Made by a program: the position numbers and the translations under genes. Of a stretch of DNA of 64,000 bases, positions 40,558 to 48,520 are shown one piece after another. Numbering within the stretch: position 1 is the stretch's first letter; the number at the start of each line of letters is the position of its first letter. This stretch comes from Streptomyces xylophagus (GTDB lineage: Bacteria; Actinomycetota; Actinomycetes; Streptomycetales; Streptomycetaceae): the NCBI RefSeq assembly GCF_000716435.1, contig NZ_JNWO01000029.1, forward strand, positions 1 through 64,000, in the 5' to 3' direction. The notes under the pieces are model-generated. The model saw only the letters and a program-made list of their open reading frames with translations, was not told the origin of the DNA and ran no database searches.

Positions 40558-41146
40558 GAGCGTTTCTGTCCTTGACCGCCGCGTCGAACAGGGCGGCGGC
40601 TGCCGCGCGGGCGGTCGTCGCCGCCGACGGGTCGCGGTCCATCCGTGCCGAGATCCCGGCGCCGTCGTACAGCAGATGGAGCTGCCGTGCCAGCTCTTCG
40701 GGATCGGCGACGCCGGCCTCGCGGGCCAGGTCCGTGAACAGGGTCCGTACCCAGAGCCGGTACCGGTCGGCGGCACCCTCGACAGGGCTGCCGGGCCGTA
40801 CCTCCGCGCTGGCCGCCATGTGCGCACAGCCGTTGAAGCCGGGCTCGGTGAACAGCTGGCCCTGCCCGTCGAAGACGCCCAGCAGCCGCTCGCGTGGCGT
40901 CCGGAACCGGGTCAGGACGCGCTCGATCTGCTCACGGGTGCTGGCGTGGCGGGCATCGAGGTATGCCTGCACCAGCTCCTCCTTGCTGCCGAACAGGTTG
41001 TAGAGCGACGCCTTGGCCACTCCGGCCTTCTGCACGATGCGGTCGATGCCCACCGTCTGCACGCCCTCGCTGTAGAACAGCTCGTCGGCGGCGGCCAGCA
41101 GACGCTCACGCACGGACGGCTTCGAGGCGCTGGCCTTGGTGGACAT
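40553..41146 (-). CDS. TetR-family regulator of the dehydrogenase cluster
   Basis: A 197-residue TetR protein. The DNA-binding domain is clear: RERLLAAADELFYSEGVQTVGIDRIVQKAGVAK followed by SLYNLFGSKEELVQAYL. The ligand domain has the C-terminal plan of the family that controls short-chain dehydrogenase/hydrolase genes. A palindrome (41164-41181) lies just upstream of its ATG, and related palindromes precede the second dehydrogenase (43716, 43751) and the VOC gene (43864). This supports a small regulon. ATG 41146 is preferred over the GTG six bases upstream. Confidence 0.87.
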   Translation of the reverse strand: MSTKASASKPSVRERLLAAADELFYSEGVQTVGIDRIVQKAGVAKASLYNLFGSKEELVQAYLDARHASTREQIERVLTRFRTPRERLLGVFDGQGQLFTEPGFNGCAHMAASAEVRPGSPVEGAADRYRLWVRTLFTDLAREAGVADPEELARQLHLLYDGAGISARMDRDPSAATTARAAAAALFDAAVKDRNAP

Positions 41147-41163
41147 GGTCACTTCCTTCTTTC

Positions 41164-41181
41164 AGACTGGCGGTCCAGTCT
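41164..41181. promoter_or_regulatory. TetR operator, autoregulatory site
   Basis: AGACTGG-CGGT-CCAGTCT is a perfect inverted repeat 18 bases before the TetR start. It shares AGAC(C/T)GG with the sites at 43716, 43751 and 43864. Confidence 0.65.
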
Positions 41182-41260
41182 ACGGCTCGCCGCAGGGGCT
41201 CATTCGTCCCCCACCCCCTCCAACAAAGCCAGACAGACCTGTCTTCCCGTACTCCCCGTA

Positions 41261-42127
41261 CTACTCGCACTGCCGGTCGAGGAAGAGCTTGGTGTGGGTG
41301 ACGAACCGCTCGGGGTACTGGAAGTGGGCGCCGTGGTTGGCGTCCGGGTAGAGGATCAACTCGGCGTCCGGGAGGAACTGCTGGAGGATGTACGAGTTGA
41401 TCGTGGGGATGATGATGTCGTCGGTGCCGTTGACCACCAGGACCGGGATCGTGATGTTCTTCAGGACCGCGTAGGCGGGGTCCTTCGTGGCGCCGTAGGT
41501 GTGGATGGCGGTGCCCTGGCCGGCGTAGACCTGCTCGCCGAACGGGGAGGCGTCGCGGTCCTTGCGGGCCACGATCCGCTCGACGTAGGCACGGCCCAGT
41601 TTCTGGCTGGTCACCGTCGGGGCGAACAGGACCGGCAGCCACATGTCCTCCTGCCGGGACAGCTTGACGGTGAACAGGGCGGCGGTCTCCGCCGGAGTCT
41701 CGCCGATGCCCACCCCGCCGCGCGGGCCGGTGCCGACCAGGACCAGCCTGCGGGTCAAGTCCGGGCGCTGGATGGCGACTTGCTGTGCGACCAGGCCGCC
41801 CATGGAGTGGCCGATCAGGTCCGCCCTCGTCAGCCCGAGGGCGTCGATGAAGATGCCCGCGTCGGTGGCCATCTGCTCGATGGTGTCCGGGACGACCCCG
41901 CTGGTGGAGGCGACGCCGGTGTTGTTGAACAGGATGACCTCGCGGTCGGTGGCGAGGCCGTCACTGATCGCCGGGTCGTGGTCGTCCAGGTTGCCGATGA
42001 AGTGCTGGAAGAACACGACCGGCGTCCGGCAGTCGTCCATGTTGCCGAAGCGACGGTAGGCGAAACGGATGCCGCCGGCCTCGACGAACCGGGTGGGGGC
42101 GGTGTCGTGCGTGTAGTGATCGTCCAT
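41261..42127 (-). CDS. Alpha/beta hydrolase
   Basis: A 288-residue hydrolase. The oxyanion segment is VVFFQHFIGNLDDHDP, the nucleophile elbow GHSMGG (Ser at about residue 107), and the catalytic His comes late in YPDANHGAHFQYPE. An acid lies in NGTDDIIIP. The motif set matches hydrolases of the proline-iminopeptidase/perhydrolase type. It lies 18 bases downstream of a short-chain dehydrogenase on the same strand, so the two probably work on the same small molecule. It ends about 80 bases from the TetR operator of the neighbouring gene. Confidence 0.85.
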   Translation of the reverse strand: MDDHYTHDTAPTRFVEAGGIRFAYRRFGNMDDCRTPVVFFQHFIGNLDDHDPAISDGLATDREVILFNNTGVASTSGVVPDTIEQMATDAGIFIDALGLTRADLIGHSMGGLVAQQVAIQRPDLTRRLVLVGTGPRGGVGIGETPAETAALFTVKLSRQEDMWLPVLFAPTVTSQKLGRAYVERIVARKDRDASPFGEQVYAGQGTAIHTYGATKDPAYAVLKNITIPVLVVNGTDDIIIPTINSYILQQFLPDAELILYPDANHGAHFQYPERFVTHTKLFLDRQCE

Positions 42128-42145
42128 GGTGGCGCTGCTCCTGGA

Positions 42146-42892
42146 TCAGTTGGCGCTGTGGCCGCCGTCGGCGTTGAGGATGTGACCGGTGATGAACGAC
42201 GCCTCGTCCGACGCGATGAACACGATCGCGGCGGCGACCTCCTCCGAGAGGCCGAGGCGGGCTAGCGGGACCTCGCTCACCAGGGCCGCCTTGTTCTCCG
42301 GCGTGCCGGTGAAACGGGTCAGCATGCCGGTGTCCGTCGGGCCGGGGGCCACGCCGTTGACGCGGATTCCCGAGGCGGCGACCTCCAGGGCCACCGACTT
42401 GGTGATGCCCTCGACGGCGTGCTTGCTGCCGACGTAGACGGAGGCACCGGCCGCGCCCTCGTGGCCGTAGGTCGAGGAGATGTTGACGATGCTGCCGCTG
42501 CCCTGCTCCTTCATGACGCGCACCTGGTGCTTCATGCTCAGGAGCACGCCGAGGACGTTCGTGTCGAACGTCGCGTTGTACGTCTCCGCGCTCTGGTCGG
42601 TGATCGGGCTGGGCCGGCCTTCGGTGCCGGCGTTGTTCACCGCGATGTCGAGACGGCCGAACCGGGTGACGGTGTCGTCGACCATGGCGCGTACGTCGTC
42701 CTCGTCGCGGACGTCGGCGTTGACGAACTCGGCCCACGAGCCGAGCCCGCGCAGTTCCTCGACCAGCGCCTTGCCGGCCTCGTCGCGCCGGCCGGCGACG
42801 ACGACGTTCGCGCCCTGCTTGGCGAAGGCGACGGCGGCCGCGCGGCCGATGCCGGTGAGTCCACCGGTGATCAGTACGACGGGGTTGTCCAT
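42146..42892 (-). CDS. Short-chain dehydrogenase/reductase
   Basis: A 248-residue classical SDR. The cofactor motif is TGGLTGIGRAAA (residues about 9-20), with NNAG near 88, the catalytic Ser in NISSTYG and YxxxK in YVGSKHAVEG. Arg in AGRRDEAG after strand 2 favours NADP(H). The C-terminus GHILNADGGHSAN is typical. It is followed by an alpha/beta hydrolase and preceded by a second SDR, all on the minus strand. Confidence 0.9.
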   Translation of the reverse strand: MDNPVVLITGGLTGIGRAAAVAFAKQGANVVVAGRRDEAGKALVEELRGLGSWAEFVNADVRDEDDVRAMVDDTVTRFGRLDIAVNNAGTEGRPSPITDQSAETYNATFDTNVLGVLLSMKHQVRVMKEQGSGSIVNISSTYGHEGAAGASVYVGSKHAVEGITKSVALEVAASGIRVNGVAPGPTDTGMLTRFTGTPENKAALVSEVPLARLGLSEEVAAAIVFIASDEASFITGHILNADGGHSAN

Positions 42893-42904
42893 TGCTGTGC
42901 TCGG

Positions 42905-42972
42905 TTTCTGTAGGTGTGGTGGGGTGGTGGAGTTCTGCAGGTGTGGTGGGTGTCTGCAGGTGGGGTGGGGGT
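42905..42972 (-). repeat. Three imperfect direct repeats between two SDR genes
   Basis: The phrase TCTGCAGGTGTGGTGGG occurs three times with small changes. It fills the whole gap between the two dehydrogenase genes and touches the stop of the upstream one. It is G/T-rich on the plus strand and C/A-rich in the mRNA, so it looks like slippage-prone filler with no open frame. Confidence 0.65.
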
Positions 42973-43691
42973 CAGACGGCGGTGCGTCCGCCGTCGGCGG
43001 GGACGACGGCGCCGGTGACGTACCGGGCGGCCGGCGAGGCCAGAAACGCGATGACGTCGGCGATCTCCTCGGCCTCCGCCGCGCGGGCCAGGAGCGTGGT
43101 CGTGCCCAGGGCCGTGATGCTCTCCCTGTCGGAGCCGCCGGTGTGGACCGGCCCGGGGGCGATGGTGTTGATCCGCACGCCTCGCGGGCTGTACTCGGCG
43201 GCCCAGGAACGGGTCAGTGAGGTGAGCGCGGCCTTGGTGGCGCTGTAGGCGGCGCCGCCGGCCAGGCCGATCTGCCCGGCCATGCTGCCCAGGTTGATCA
43301 CGACGCCCGCGCCGCGCTCGGCCATCGCCGGCGCGATGACGGCGGTGAGGTAGTAGGCGCTGCGCACGTTGGCGTCGAACAGCGCGTCGAACGTGTCGGG
43401 CTCCAGGTCGGCGGTGGGCCCGAACCAGGAGAACCCCGCGTTGTTGACGAGGACGTCGACGCCCTTGGCCGCGGCCCCCAGTTGCATGATCGCGCGGACG
43501 TCGGTGAGGTCGGCGGCGAGGAACTCGGCGCTGCCGCCGGCCCCCTCGATCTCCTTGACCACCCCGGCCCCGCGCTCGGCGTCACGGCCGTGGACCAGCA
43601 CCCGGAACCCGTCCCGGGCGAGCTTCAGCGCCGCGGCCCGGCCGATCCCGGACGTCGCACCTGTGACCAGGGCTGTGCGTGTCTCGGTCAT
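42972..43691 (-). CDS. Short-chain dehydrogenase/reductase
   Basis: A 239-residue classical SDR. The motifs are TGATSGIGRAAA (residues about 9-20), NNAGFSWFG, the Ser of NLGSMAGQ and YSATKAALTS as YxxxK. HGRDAER after strand 2 suggests NADPH. AGGAG lies seven bases before the ATG. Two AGACCGGTCT palindromes upstream place it under the TetR regulator encoded at 40553. It is the promoter-proximal gene of a probable three-gene unit (SDR, SDR, hydrolase). Confidence 0.9.
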   Translation of the reverse strand: MTETRTALVTGATSGIGRAAALKLARDGFRVLVHGRDAERGAGVVKEIEGAGGSAEFLAADLTDVRAIMQLGAAAKGVDVLVNNAGFSWFGPTADLEPDTFDALFDANVRSAYYLTAVIAPAMAERGAGVVINLGSMAGQIGLAGGAAYSATKAALTSLTRSWAAEYSPRGVRINTIAPGPVHTGGSDRESITALGTTTLLARAAEAEEIADVIAFLASPAARYVTGAVVPADGGRTAV

Positions 43692-43715
43692 GGTCGTATC
43701 TCCTGCCAAGTAGTT

Positions 43716-43760
43716 AGACCGGTCTGTCTGCTTCTGCGGTTCAGCTAAACAGACCGGTCT
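43716..43760. promoter_or_regulatory. Paired TetR operators before the SDR operon
   Basis: The 10-bp palindrome AGACCGGTCT occurs at 43716-43725 and again at 43751-43760, 35 bases apart. They lie 25-70 bases upstream of the SDR start, where they should cover its promoter. Confidence 0.75.
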
Positions 43761-43816
43761 GGTCTCGTCAACTCAAACGCGAAAGATCCGAGCCATCAAC
43801 CTCGCTCCAATAGCGT

Positions 43817-43873
43817 TTGACGTGCACTGAAGGCGGGGCCTACGGTGGAGACACGGAAAAGACAGACTGGTCT
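43817..43873 (+). promoter_or_regulatory. Promoter and TetR operator of the VOC/DUF427 operon
   Basis: TTGACG (43817-43822), an 18-base spacer and TACGGT (43841-43846) form a good promoter. AGACTGGTCT (43864-43873), a one-base variant of the neighbouring palindromes, lies shortly after the predicted start, where it would act as a roadblock. Confidence 0.7.
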
Positions 43874-43902
43874 AATCAATTCATGAGAGCGAGGAGCGAA
43901 GC

Positions 43903-44256
43903 ATGAGCACGACCTTCTTCGGCGTGTCCTTCGACGCCGCCGACGCCGCACGCGCCGCGCGGTTCTGGGCTGCCGTCCTGGACCGAAAGGTCGCCGACGG
44001 TGCCGACGAGCACGATGCGGTCGTAGAGGCCGGCGATCCCGTCGGCGGACCGCGCCTGGCCTTCCACAAGGTGCCCGAGGCCAAGAGCGTCAAGAACCGG
44101 TTCCACCCGGATCTGATCACCGGCGACTACGAGGGCGAGAGTGAACGTCTGCTCGCGCTCGGGGCGACCAAGCTCCACGAAGTCGTGCGCGGCGGCGCCC
44201 GGTGGACCACGTTCGCCGATGTCGAGGGCAACGAGTTCGACCTCATCGCCGGCTGA
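43903..44256 (+). CDS. VOC (glyoxalase-fold) protein
   Basis: A 117-residue single-domain protein with the vicinal-oxygen-chelate fold: a FFGVSFDAADAARAARFWAAVLD start, AFHKVPEAKSVKNRFHPDL in the middle, and WTTFADVEGNEFDLI at the end, which carries the usual Glu. The His in NRFHPDL and the final Glu are the likely metal ligands. Relatives are isomerases, dioxygenases or resistance proteins; the substrate is unknown. GAGGAG precedes the ATG. It leads an operon with a DUF427 gene under the TetR-type palindrome. Confidence 0.85.
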   Translation: MSTTFFGVSFDAADAARAARFWAAVLDRKVADGADEHDAVVEAGDPVGGPRLAFHKVPEAKSVKNRFHPDLITGDYEGESERLLALGATKLHEVVRGGARWTTFADVEGNEFDLIAG

Positions 44257-44284
44257 ACCACCCACGAGGCAAAGGGAGATGACC

Positions 44285-44659
44285 ATGACGGCACGGGAAC
44301 CCAAGATCCCCGGACCCGAGCACCCCATCACCATCGAGGCCACCGGCGTGCGCGTGGTGGCCCGCGTCGGCACGCACGTCGTCGCCGACACCACGCGGGC
44401 CCTGACCCTGCGCGAGGCCGACTACCCGCCGGTGCAGTACATCCCGCTCGACGACGTCGACCGGACGCTGCTCACGGACAGCGCCACCAGGACGTACTGC
44501 CCGTACAAGGGCGACGCGTCGTACTACGGCCTCGCCCTCACCGACGGCACGCGGGCCGACGCCGTCTGGTTCTACGCCGAGCCGTACGACGCCGTCGCGG
44601 AGATCGCCGGCCACGTCGCCTTCTACACCGACCAGGTGGACGTCCGGGCCGGCGCCTGA
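44285..44659 (+). CDS. DUF427 protein
   Basis: A 124-residue protein of the DUF427 family, recognised by VVADTTRALTLREADYPPVQYIP, TYCPYKGDASYY and AVWFYAEPYDAVAEIAGHVAFY. The function is undescribed; the fold is a small beta-rich dimer in solved members. It starts 28 bases after the VOC gene. ATG 44285 follows GGGAG; an ATG six bases upstream is possible. A perfect terminator overlaps its stop codon. Confidence 0.9.
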   Translation: MTAREPKIPGPEHPITIEATGVRVVARVGTHVVADTTRALTLREADYPPVQYIPLDDVDRTLLTDSATRTYCPYKGDASYYGLALTDGTRADAVWFYAEPYDAVAEIAGHVAFYTDQVDVRAGA

Positions 44660-44702
44660 CACCTCCGGGGAGGAGATCGCGGGCCTCCTCCCCGGAGGTG
44701 TC
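44658..44702 (+). terminator. 18-bp perfect terminator stem after DUF427
   Basis: GACACCTCCGGGGAGGAG, a nine-base loop and the exact complement. The stem starts inside the stop codon. There is no T-run. The following bases to 44945 contain no supportable gene. Confidence 0.8.
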
Positions 44703-44945
44703 CGAGGGTGCGGCGGGACCATGATCACCGCCGTGCGGATTGCCGCCCGGCCACCGCGGCAGATGCCGGCACCCGCTCGCGATCGGGCTGCCGCTCCGTG
44801 GACGGACCGGAGGGTGCACAACTGGTGACGATATGCTGGCCAGCTGGGCCGGAATCCCCGTCACGCCGTCGTCCGCGCTGTCGGAGGACGGGCGAGGGGG
44901 GAAGAAGCCGGTCGTGTCGAACACGGGATCAGGGGAGGCGATGGA

Positions 44946-45899
44946 GTGCGGCAGGCAGGTGTGCTCGATGTCGGGTGCCACAGTGCTCTGCTGACGGTCG
45001 TACGGCGAAGCCCGGGTGCGGTGCTGGAGCCGGTGTTCTCCCGCAAGGTGCGGCTGAGACTGCACGAGACCCTCGACCACAAGGGACGGCTCGACCGGGC
45101 CGGCGTGAGAAGCGTCGAGCGGGCGGTGGCCGAGACCGTCGCCGCGAACCCGCGTCCGCGCGGCCCGGAAGTGTTCGCGTTCGCCACCTCCGTCATCCGG
45201 GACGCGCCCAACCGGGACGCGATCATCGCGCACGTGGCCCGCACCACGGGCACCCACCTGCGCGTGCTGACCGGCGAGGAGGAGGCACGGCTGGCCTACG
45301 TGGCCGCCCGCCAGTGGGCCGGCCCGGTGACCAGGCCCCTGCTCGTCCTGGACATCGGCGGCGGCACCCTGGAGATCGCCTCCGGCACCGGAGACCAGCC
45401 CCACACCGTCCTCTCTCTGCCGCTCGGCGCGCGCAGGATCACCCGGGACTGGCTGCCCGGCAACACGGCACCGCCCTCACGCCGCCTGGCCGAGATCCGG
45501 AAGTACCTGCGCCGGTCCCTGGAAGCCGTCCCCGACCTGCCGCAGGCCGAATCGGGCGTGCGGGTGCTGGCCTGCTCCAAAACCTTCGAGCAGCTCGCCA
45601 GGCTCGCCGCGGCCCGGGGCAAAGCGCCGCGACGCGGACGACAGCTCACCCTGCCCCAAGTACGCGCTGCGGTCGCCCTGTTGGCCGCGGCGAAGCCGTC
45701 CCGCCGCGGCAACCTGCCAGGCATCTCCCGACACCGCGCCGAACAGTCCCTGGCCGGCGCCCTGATCGCTCAAACCCTCATGGAAGCCTGCGGAGCGAAG
45801 AGCGTCGAGATCTGCCCCTGGTCCACCCGGGAAGGCCTCCTGCTGGAACACCTCGGCGTGCCGCCCACGACAGCCGCCCGCTCCCGCCGGGCCGGCTGA
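44946..45899 (+). CDS. Ppx/GppA-type exopolyphosphatase
   Basis: A 317-residue actin-like ATPase-fold phosphatase. It starts VLDVGCHSALLTVV (phosphate 1 motif), and the second motif LLVLDIGGGTLEIA lies at about residue 130. FAFATSVIRDAPNRD and the GEEEARLAYVAARQW segment are characteristic of Ppx. It should remove phosphate from polyphosphate or (p)ppGpp-related nucleotides. The first motif has Cys-His where most have Gly-Ser/Thr-Asn, so activity should be tested. The GTG start has no strong ribosome site. The stop is followed at once by an antiporter remnant. Confidence 0.8.
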   Translation: MRQAGVLDVGCHSALLTVVRRSPGAVLEPVFSRKVRLRLHETLDHKGRLDRAGVRSVERAVAETVAANPRPRGPEVFAFATSVIRDAPNRDAIIAHVARTTGTHLRVLTGEEEARLAYVAARQWAGPVTRPLLVLDIGGGTLEIASGTGDQPHTVLSLPLGARRITRDWLPGNTAPPSRRLAEIRKYLRRSLEAVPDLPQAESGVRVLACSKTFEQLARLAAARGKAPRRGRQLTLPQVRAAVALLAAAKPSRRGNLPGISRHRAEQSLAGALIAQTLMEACGAKSVEICPWSTREGLLLEHLGVPPTTAARSRRAG

Positions 45900-46859
45900 A
45901 TCCCGACGCTCTGCTCCGGGAGCGTCGCCCTCGCCTACTGGCTGTACGCCCGTCATGCGGAGGTCGGCGGCCACCGGGTCGACTCGCTCGCCTTCGTGCT
46001 CTTCGTCGGCGCGGCCATGGCCATCACCGCGTTCCCGGTGCTCGCCCGGATCGTCACGGACTGCGGGCTGCGCAAGAAGCGCGTGGGCGCGCTCGCCCTG
46101 GCCTCCGCCGCAGTGGGCGACCTGATCGCCTGGTGCCTGCTCGTCGTCGTGTCGGTGATAGCCGCAGCGGGAGGTCCCGGGCGGCTGGTCCAGGTCGCGG
46201 CGCTGAGCGCCGTACACGCTGCGGTCCTGATCCTGGTCGTACGGCCGCTGCTGCGCCGTCTGCTCCGCCCGCGCGACGGCCGGCTGCTCGGGCACGTCCT
46301 GCCGGTGCTCGCGGCCGGTGTGCTCGCCTCCGGCTACGCCGCCGCCGCGATCGGCCTGGACGGCATCTTCGGCGCCTTCGCCTTCGGCCTGATCATGCCC
46401 CGCGACCTCGGGCACGAACTGAGCGAGCGGATCGGCGCCCCGGTACGGCAGGTCACCACGCTGCTCATGCCCGTCTTCTTCGTCACCACCGGTCTCTCCG
46501 TCGACATCACCCGGATCGCCGGCGGTGCCCTGCTCGAACTCGCCGGGATCCTCGCCGTGGCCTGCCTCGGCAAGATGGCCGCCGCCTATGTCTCCGGGCG
46601 GCTGATCGGGCTCTCGCGGCGGGACTCCCGGCTGCTGGGCTTCCTGATGAACACCCGGGGTCTGACCGAACTGGTCATTCTGAACGCCGGAGTGACCCTG
46701 GGCGTCCTCGATCAGTCCATGTTCACCATGATGGTGATCATGGCACTGGTCACCACCGGCATGGCCGGTTTCGTCCTTCCCGCCGCCGAACCCGAGCGGC
46801 TCGCACCGTTCGACCCCGTCGCACCGGCCCGGGCTGTCCCGTCGAGGAGCGCCGCATGA
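45900..46859 (+). pseudogene. 5'-truncated KefB/CPA2-type cation-proton antiporter
   Basis: The frame is open from directly after the Ppx stop (TGA 45897-45899), beginning with a stretch that already matches the inside of a CPA2 antiporter (VALAYWLYARHAEVGG, then FVLFVGAAMAITAFPVLARI). It goes on normally to the end, with GLDGIFGAFAFGLIMPRD and NTRGLTELVILNAGV. About 110 N-terminal residues, three membrane helices, are missing. A GTG at 45996 gives a 287-residue product with no ribosome site. It is probably inactive, but translation could continue to the next gene by its ATGA overlap. Confidence 0.7.
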
Positions 46860-47698
46860 CCCAGAACACCGTCCGTCACGGCGAGCAGCCGGTCGTCACC
46901 GGCAAGGATCTGCGCGCCGGGTTCGAGGAACTCGGCCTGCCCAGCGCGGCGGTGGTGATCGCGCACGCTTCCCTGTCCGCTTTCGGCCACGTAGACGGCG
47001 GCGCCGCGACGGTCCTGGGCGCGCTGCGCGACCACCTCGGCCCGGAGGGCACCGTGGTCGTGCCCGCGTTCACCGGGGACGCGGTGCGCGATCCGCACCC
47101 GGGCGCCGGGCCCGACGCGGGAGCGGACGTCGACGCGGACCGAGCGGCCGTCCCCCTGTTCCACGACGGGTTGCCCACCCTCATGGGCGCGTTGCCCACC
47201 GCCCTGCTCGCTGATCCGGACCGGCTGCGCAGTGCGCACCCGCAGGCGTCCGTCGCGGCCGTCGGCGCCCAGGCGCGGGAGATCACCGAGCGGCAGCCGT
47301 TCGCGTACGCGGTGGGACGTGACTCACCGTTCGACCGGCTGCACGCCCTCGGCGCCTACATCCTGCTGCTCGGTGTGGGCCACGACCGCAACTCCTTCCT
47401 GCACTACGCCGAGTCGCTGATCCCGAACCACCGGCGCAAACTGCGGCGGTTCCCGTACGTCGTGGCCGGTGAGCGGGTCTGGGTGGAGGTACCGGACGTG
47501 GGCGATGACAACGGCCGGCACTTCCCCGGCGTCGGTGCGGAGGCGGAACGGGAAGGACTGCTGCGCATCGGCCGGATCGGCGCCGCCGACTGCCGGCTGA
47601 TGGCGAGCGTGCCCTTCACCGAGTTCGCCCACCGACGACTCCAGGAACGGCTGACGCGAGAGGGACGCCAGAGCGACCGGCAGTCTTCCGCCCCGTGA
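46856..47698 (+). CDS. AAC(3)-family N-acetyltransferase
   Basis: A 280-residue protein of the aminoglycoside 3-N-acetyltransferase (antibiotic_NAT) family. The signatures are IAHASLSAFGHVDGGAATVL, VVVPAFTG, HPQASVAAVGAQA and ILLLGVGHDRNSFLHYAESL; the His of VGHDRNS region is part of the active site. It uses acetyl-CoA to modify an amine, possibly an aminoglycoside, but many Streptomyces members have no proven resistance role. Its ATG overlaps the stop of the truncated antiporter frame (ATGA), so it may depend on translational coupling. Confidence 0.85.
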   Translation: MTQNTVRHGEQPVVTGKDLRAGFEELGLPSAAVVIAHASLSAFGHVDGGAATVLGALRDHLGPEGTVVVPAFTGDAVRDPHPGAGPDAGADVDADRAAVPLFHDGLPTLMGALPTALLADPDRLRSAHPQASVAAVGAQAREITERQPFAYAVGRDSPFDRLHALGAYILLLGVGHDRNSFLHYAESLIPNHRRKLRRFPYVVAGERVWVEVPDVGDDNGRHFPGVGAEAEREGLLRIGRIGAADCRLMASVPFTEFAHRRLQERLTREGRQSDRQSSAP

Positions 47699-47765
47699 CC
47701 TCACCCTTGAGGGAGGACTCGGGCAGCCCACCCACGAGCAGAAAGCCCGCGCGGCACCGTGAGTC

Positions 47766-47789
47766 GTCACACCGCACTGCCGGTGTGAC
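47766..47789. terminator. Hairpin between convergent genes
   Basis: GTCACACCG, loop CACTGC, CGGTGTGAC: a perfect 9-bp stem between the acetyltransferase and the convergent TetR gene. It can serve either strand. Confidence 0.5.
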
Positions 47790-47854
47790 GGTCTCCGTCC
47801 CCTGTCACTCAGGCAGTCATTGCCGTCACTCCCACCAAGGTCTCGCGTTCGCGC

Positions 47855-48463
47855 CTATCGCGGCCCCGACGGTTCGGCCGGTCCATTCGGCACAGCCTCG
47901 GCATTTTTGGCGGCGGCCGCCGCGACGGTTGCCAGGTCCTCGCCCGAGAAGCCGGCTCGGCTCAGCACCGCCAGGGACTTGTTCGTCGCCAGCGTGCACA
48001 ACGCCAGCTCCGCCGCCTCCCGCTCACCGGCCCCCGCCGCCAGCAACGCCTGCTCCAGCCTCGCCCGCAGACCGTCGATCGTGGCGCGGACCATCGCCCG
48101 GCCCTCCGCGTCGAGCGCCGGGAACTGCGTTGCCGACACCGTGAGCAGGCAGCCGTCCGGGACCGTCGGGTCGGCGATGCGGTTCAGGGCGACCTGCAGG
48201 TAGGCGGCCACAACGGCGCTCGGGCTCGGGTGGGGGCCGGACAGTGCCTGCTCGTACAGCGGTTGGTAGGTCTGCGCGTACCGCTGGAGGCTTTTCCGGA
48301 AGAGGGCGCTCTTGTCGCCGAAGGTGCCGTAGAGCGAGCCCCGGCCCAGGCCCGTGCCCTCGGTCAGGCGATCGATCGAGGCCTCCGAATAACCCCAGCG
48401 CCAGAAGACGTGCATCGCACGTCGTAGCGCCTCGTCCACGTCGAACTGCTTGCGGCCTGCCAT
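47855..48463 (-). CDS. TetR/AcrR-family regulator
   Basis: A 202-residue protein starting MAGRKQFDVDEALRRAMHVFWRWGYSEAS, the typical start of the subgroup, with the recognition helix in GRGSLYGTFGDKSALFRKSL. The C-terminal domain has PDGCLLTVSATQFPALD, often seen in regulators of hydrolase or oxidoreductase genes. It is divergent from the hydrolase at 48521, and only 57 bases separate their start codons. The shared region carries an AT-richer GATCG-centred sequence that probably binds it. Confidence 0.88.
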   Translation of the reverse strand: MAGRKQFDVDEALRRAMHVFWRWGYSEASIDRLTEGTGLGRGSLYGTFGDKSALFRKSLQRYAQTYQPLYEQALSGPHPSPSAVVAAYLQVALNRIADPTVPDGCLLTVSATQFPALDAEGRAMVRATIDGLRARLEQALLAAGAGEREAAELALCTLATNKSLAVLSRAGFSGEDLATVAAAAAKNAEAVPNGPAEPSGPR

Positions 48464-48483
48464 GGTCCGTCAGCCTACACATC

Positions 48484-48513
48484 TTGTACCGATCGTTCAA
48501 AGATGGGTAGGGT
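48484..48513 (+). promoter_or_regulatory. Promoter for the hydrolase, leaderless mRNA
   Basis: TTGTAC (48484-48489), an 18-base spacer and TAGGGT (48508-48513). The predicted start is at or next to the ATG at 48521. The spacer contains ACCGATCGTT, a partial palindrome typical of TetR operators. Confidence 0.7.
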
Positions 48514-48520
48514 CCCCGGC

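Noticed and set aside
44708..47698. 996-residue plus-strand frame crossing Ppx and the antiporter
   Set aside because: Arg/Pro-rich out-of-frame reading of the real genes. Only its last part, in frame with the AAC(3) gene, is real.
46856..47698. Proven aminoglycoside resistance gene
   Set aside because: Family motifs are clear, but many actinobacterial members have no resistance role, so only the family name is given.
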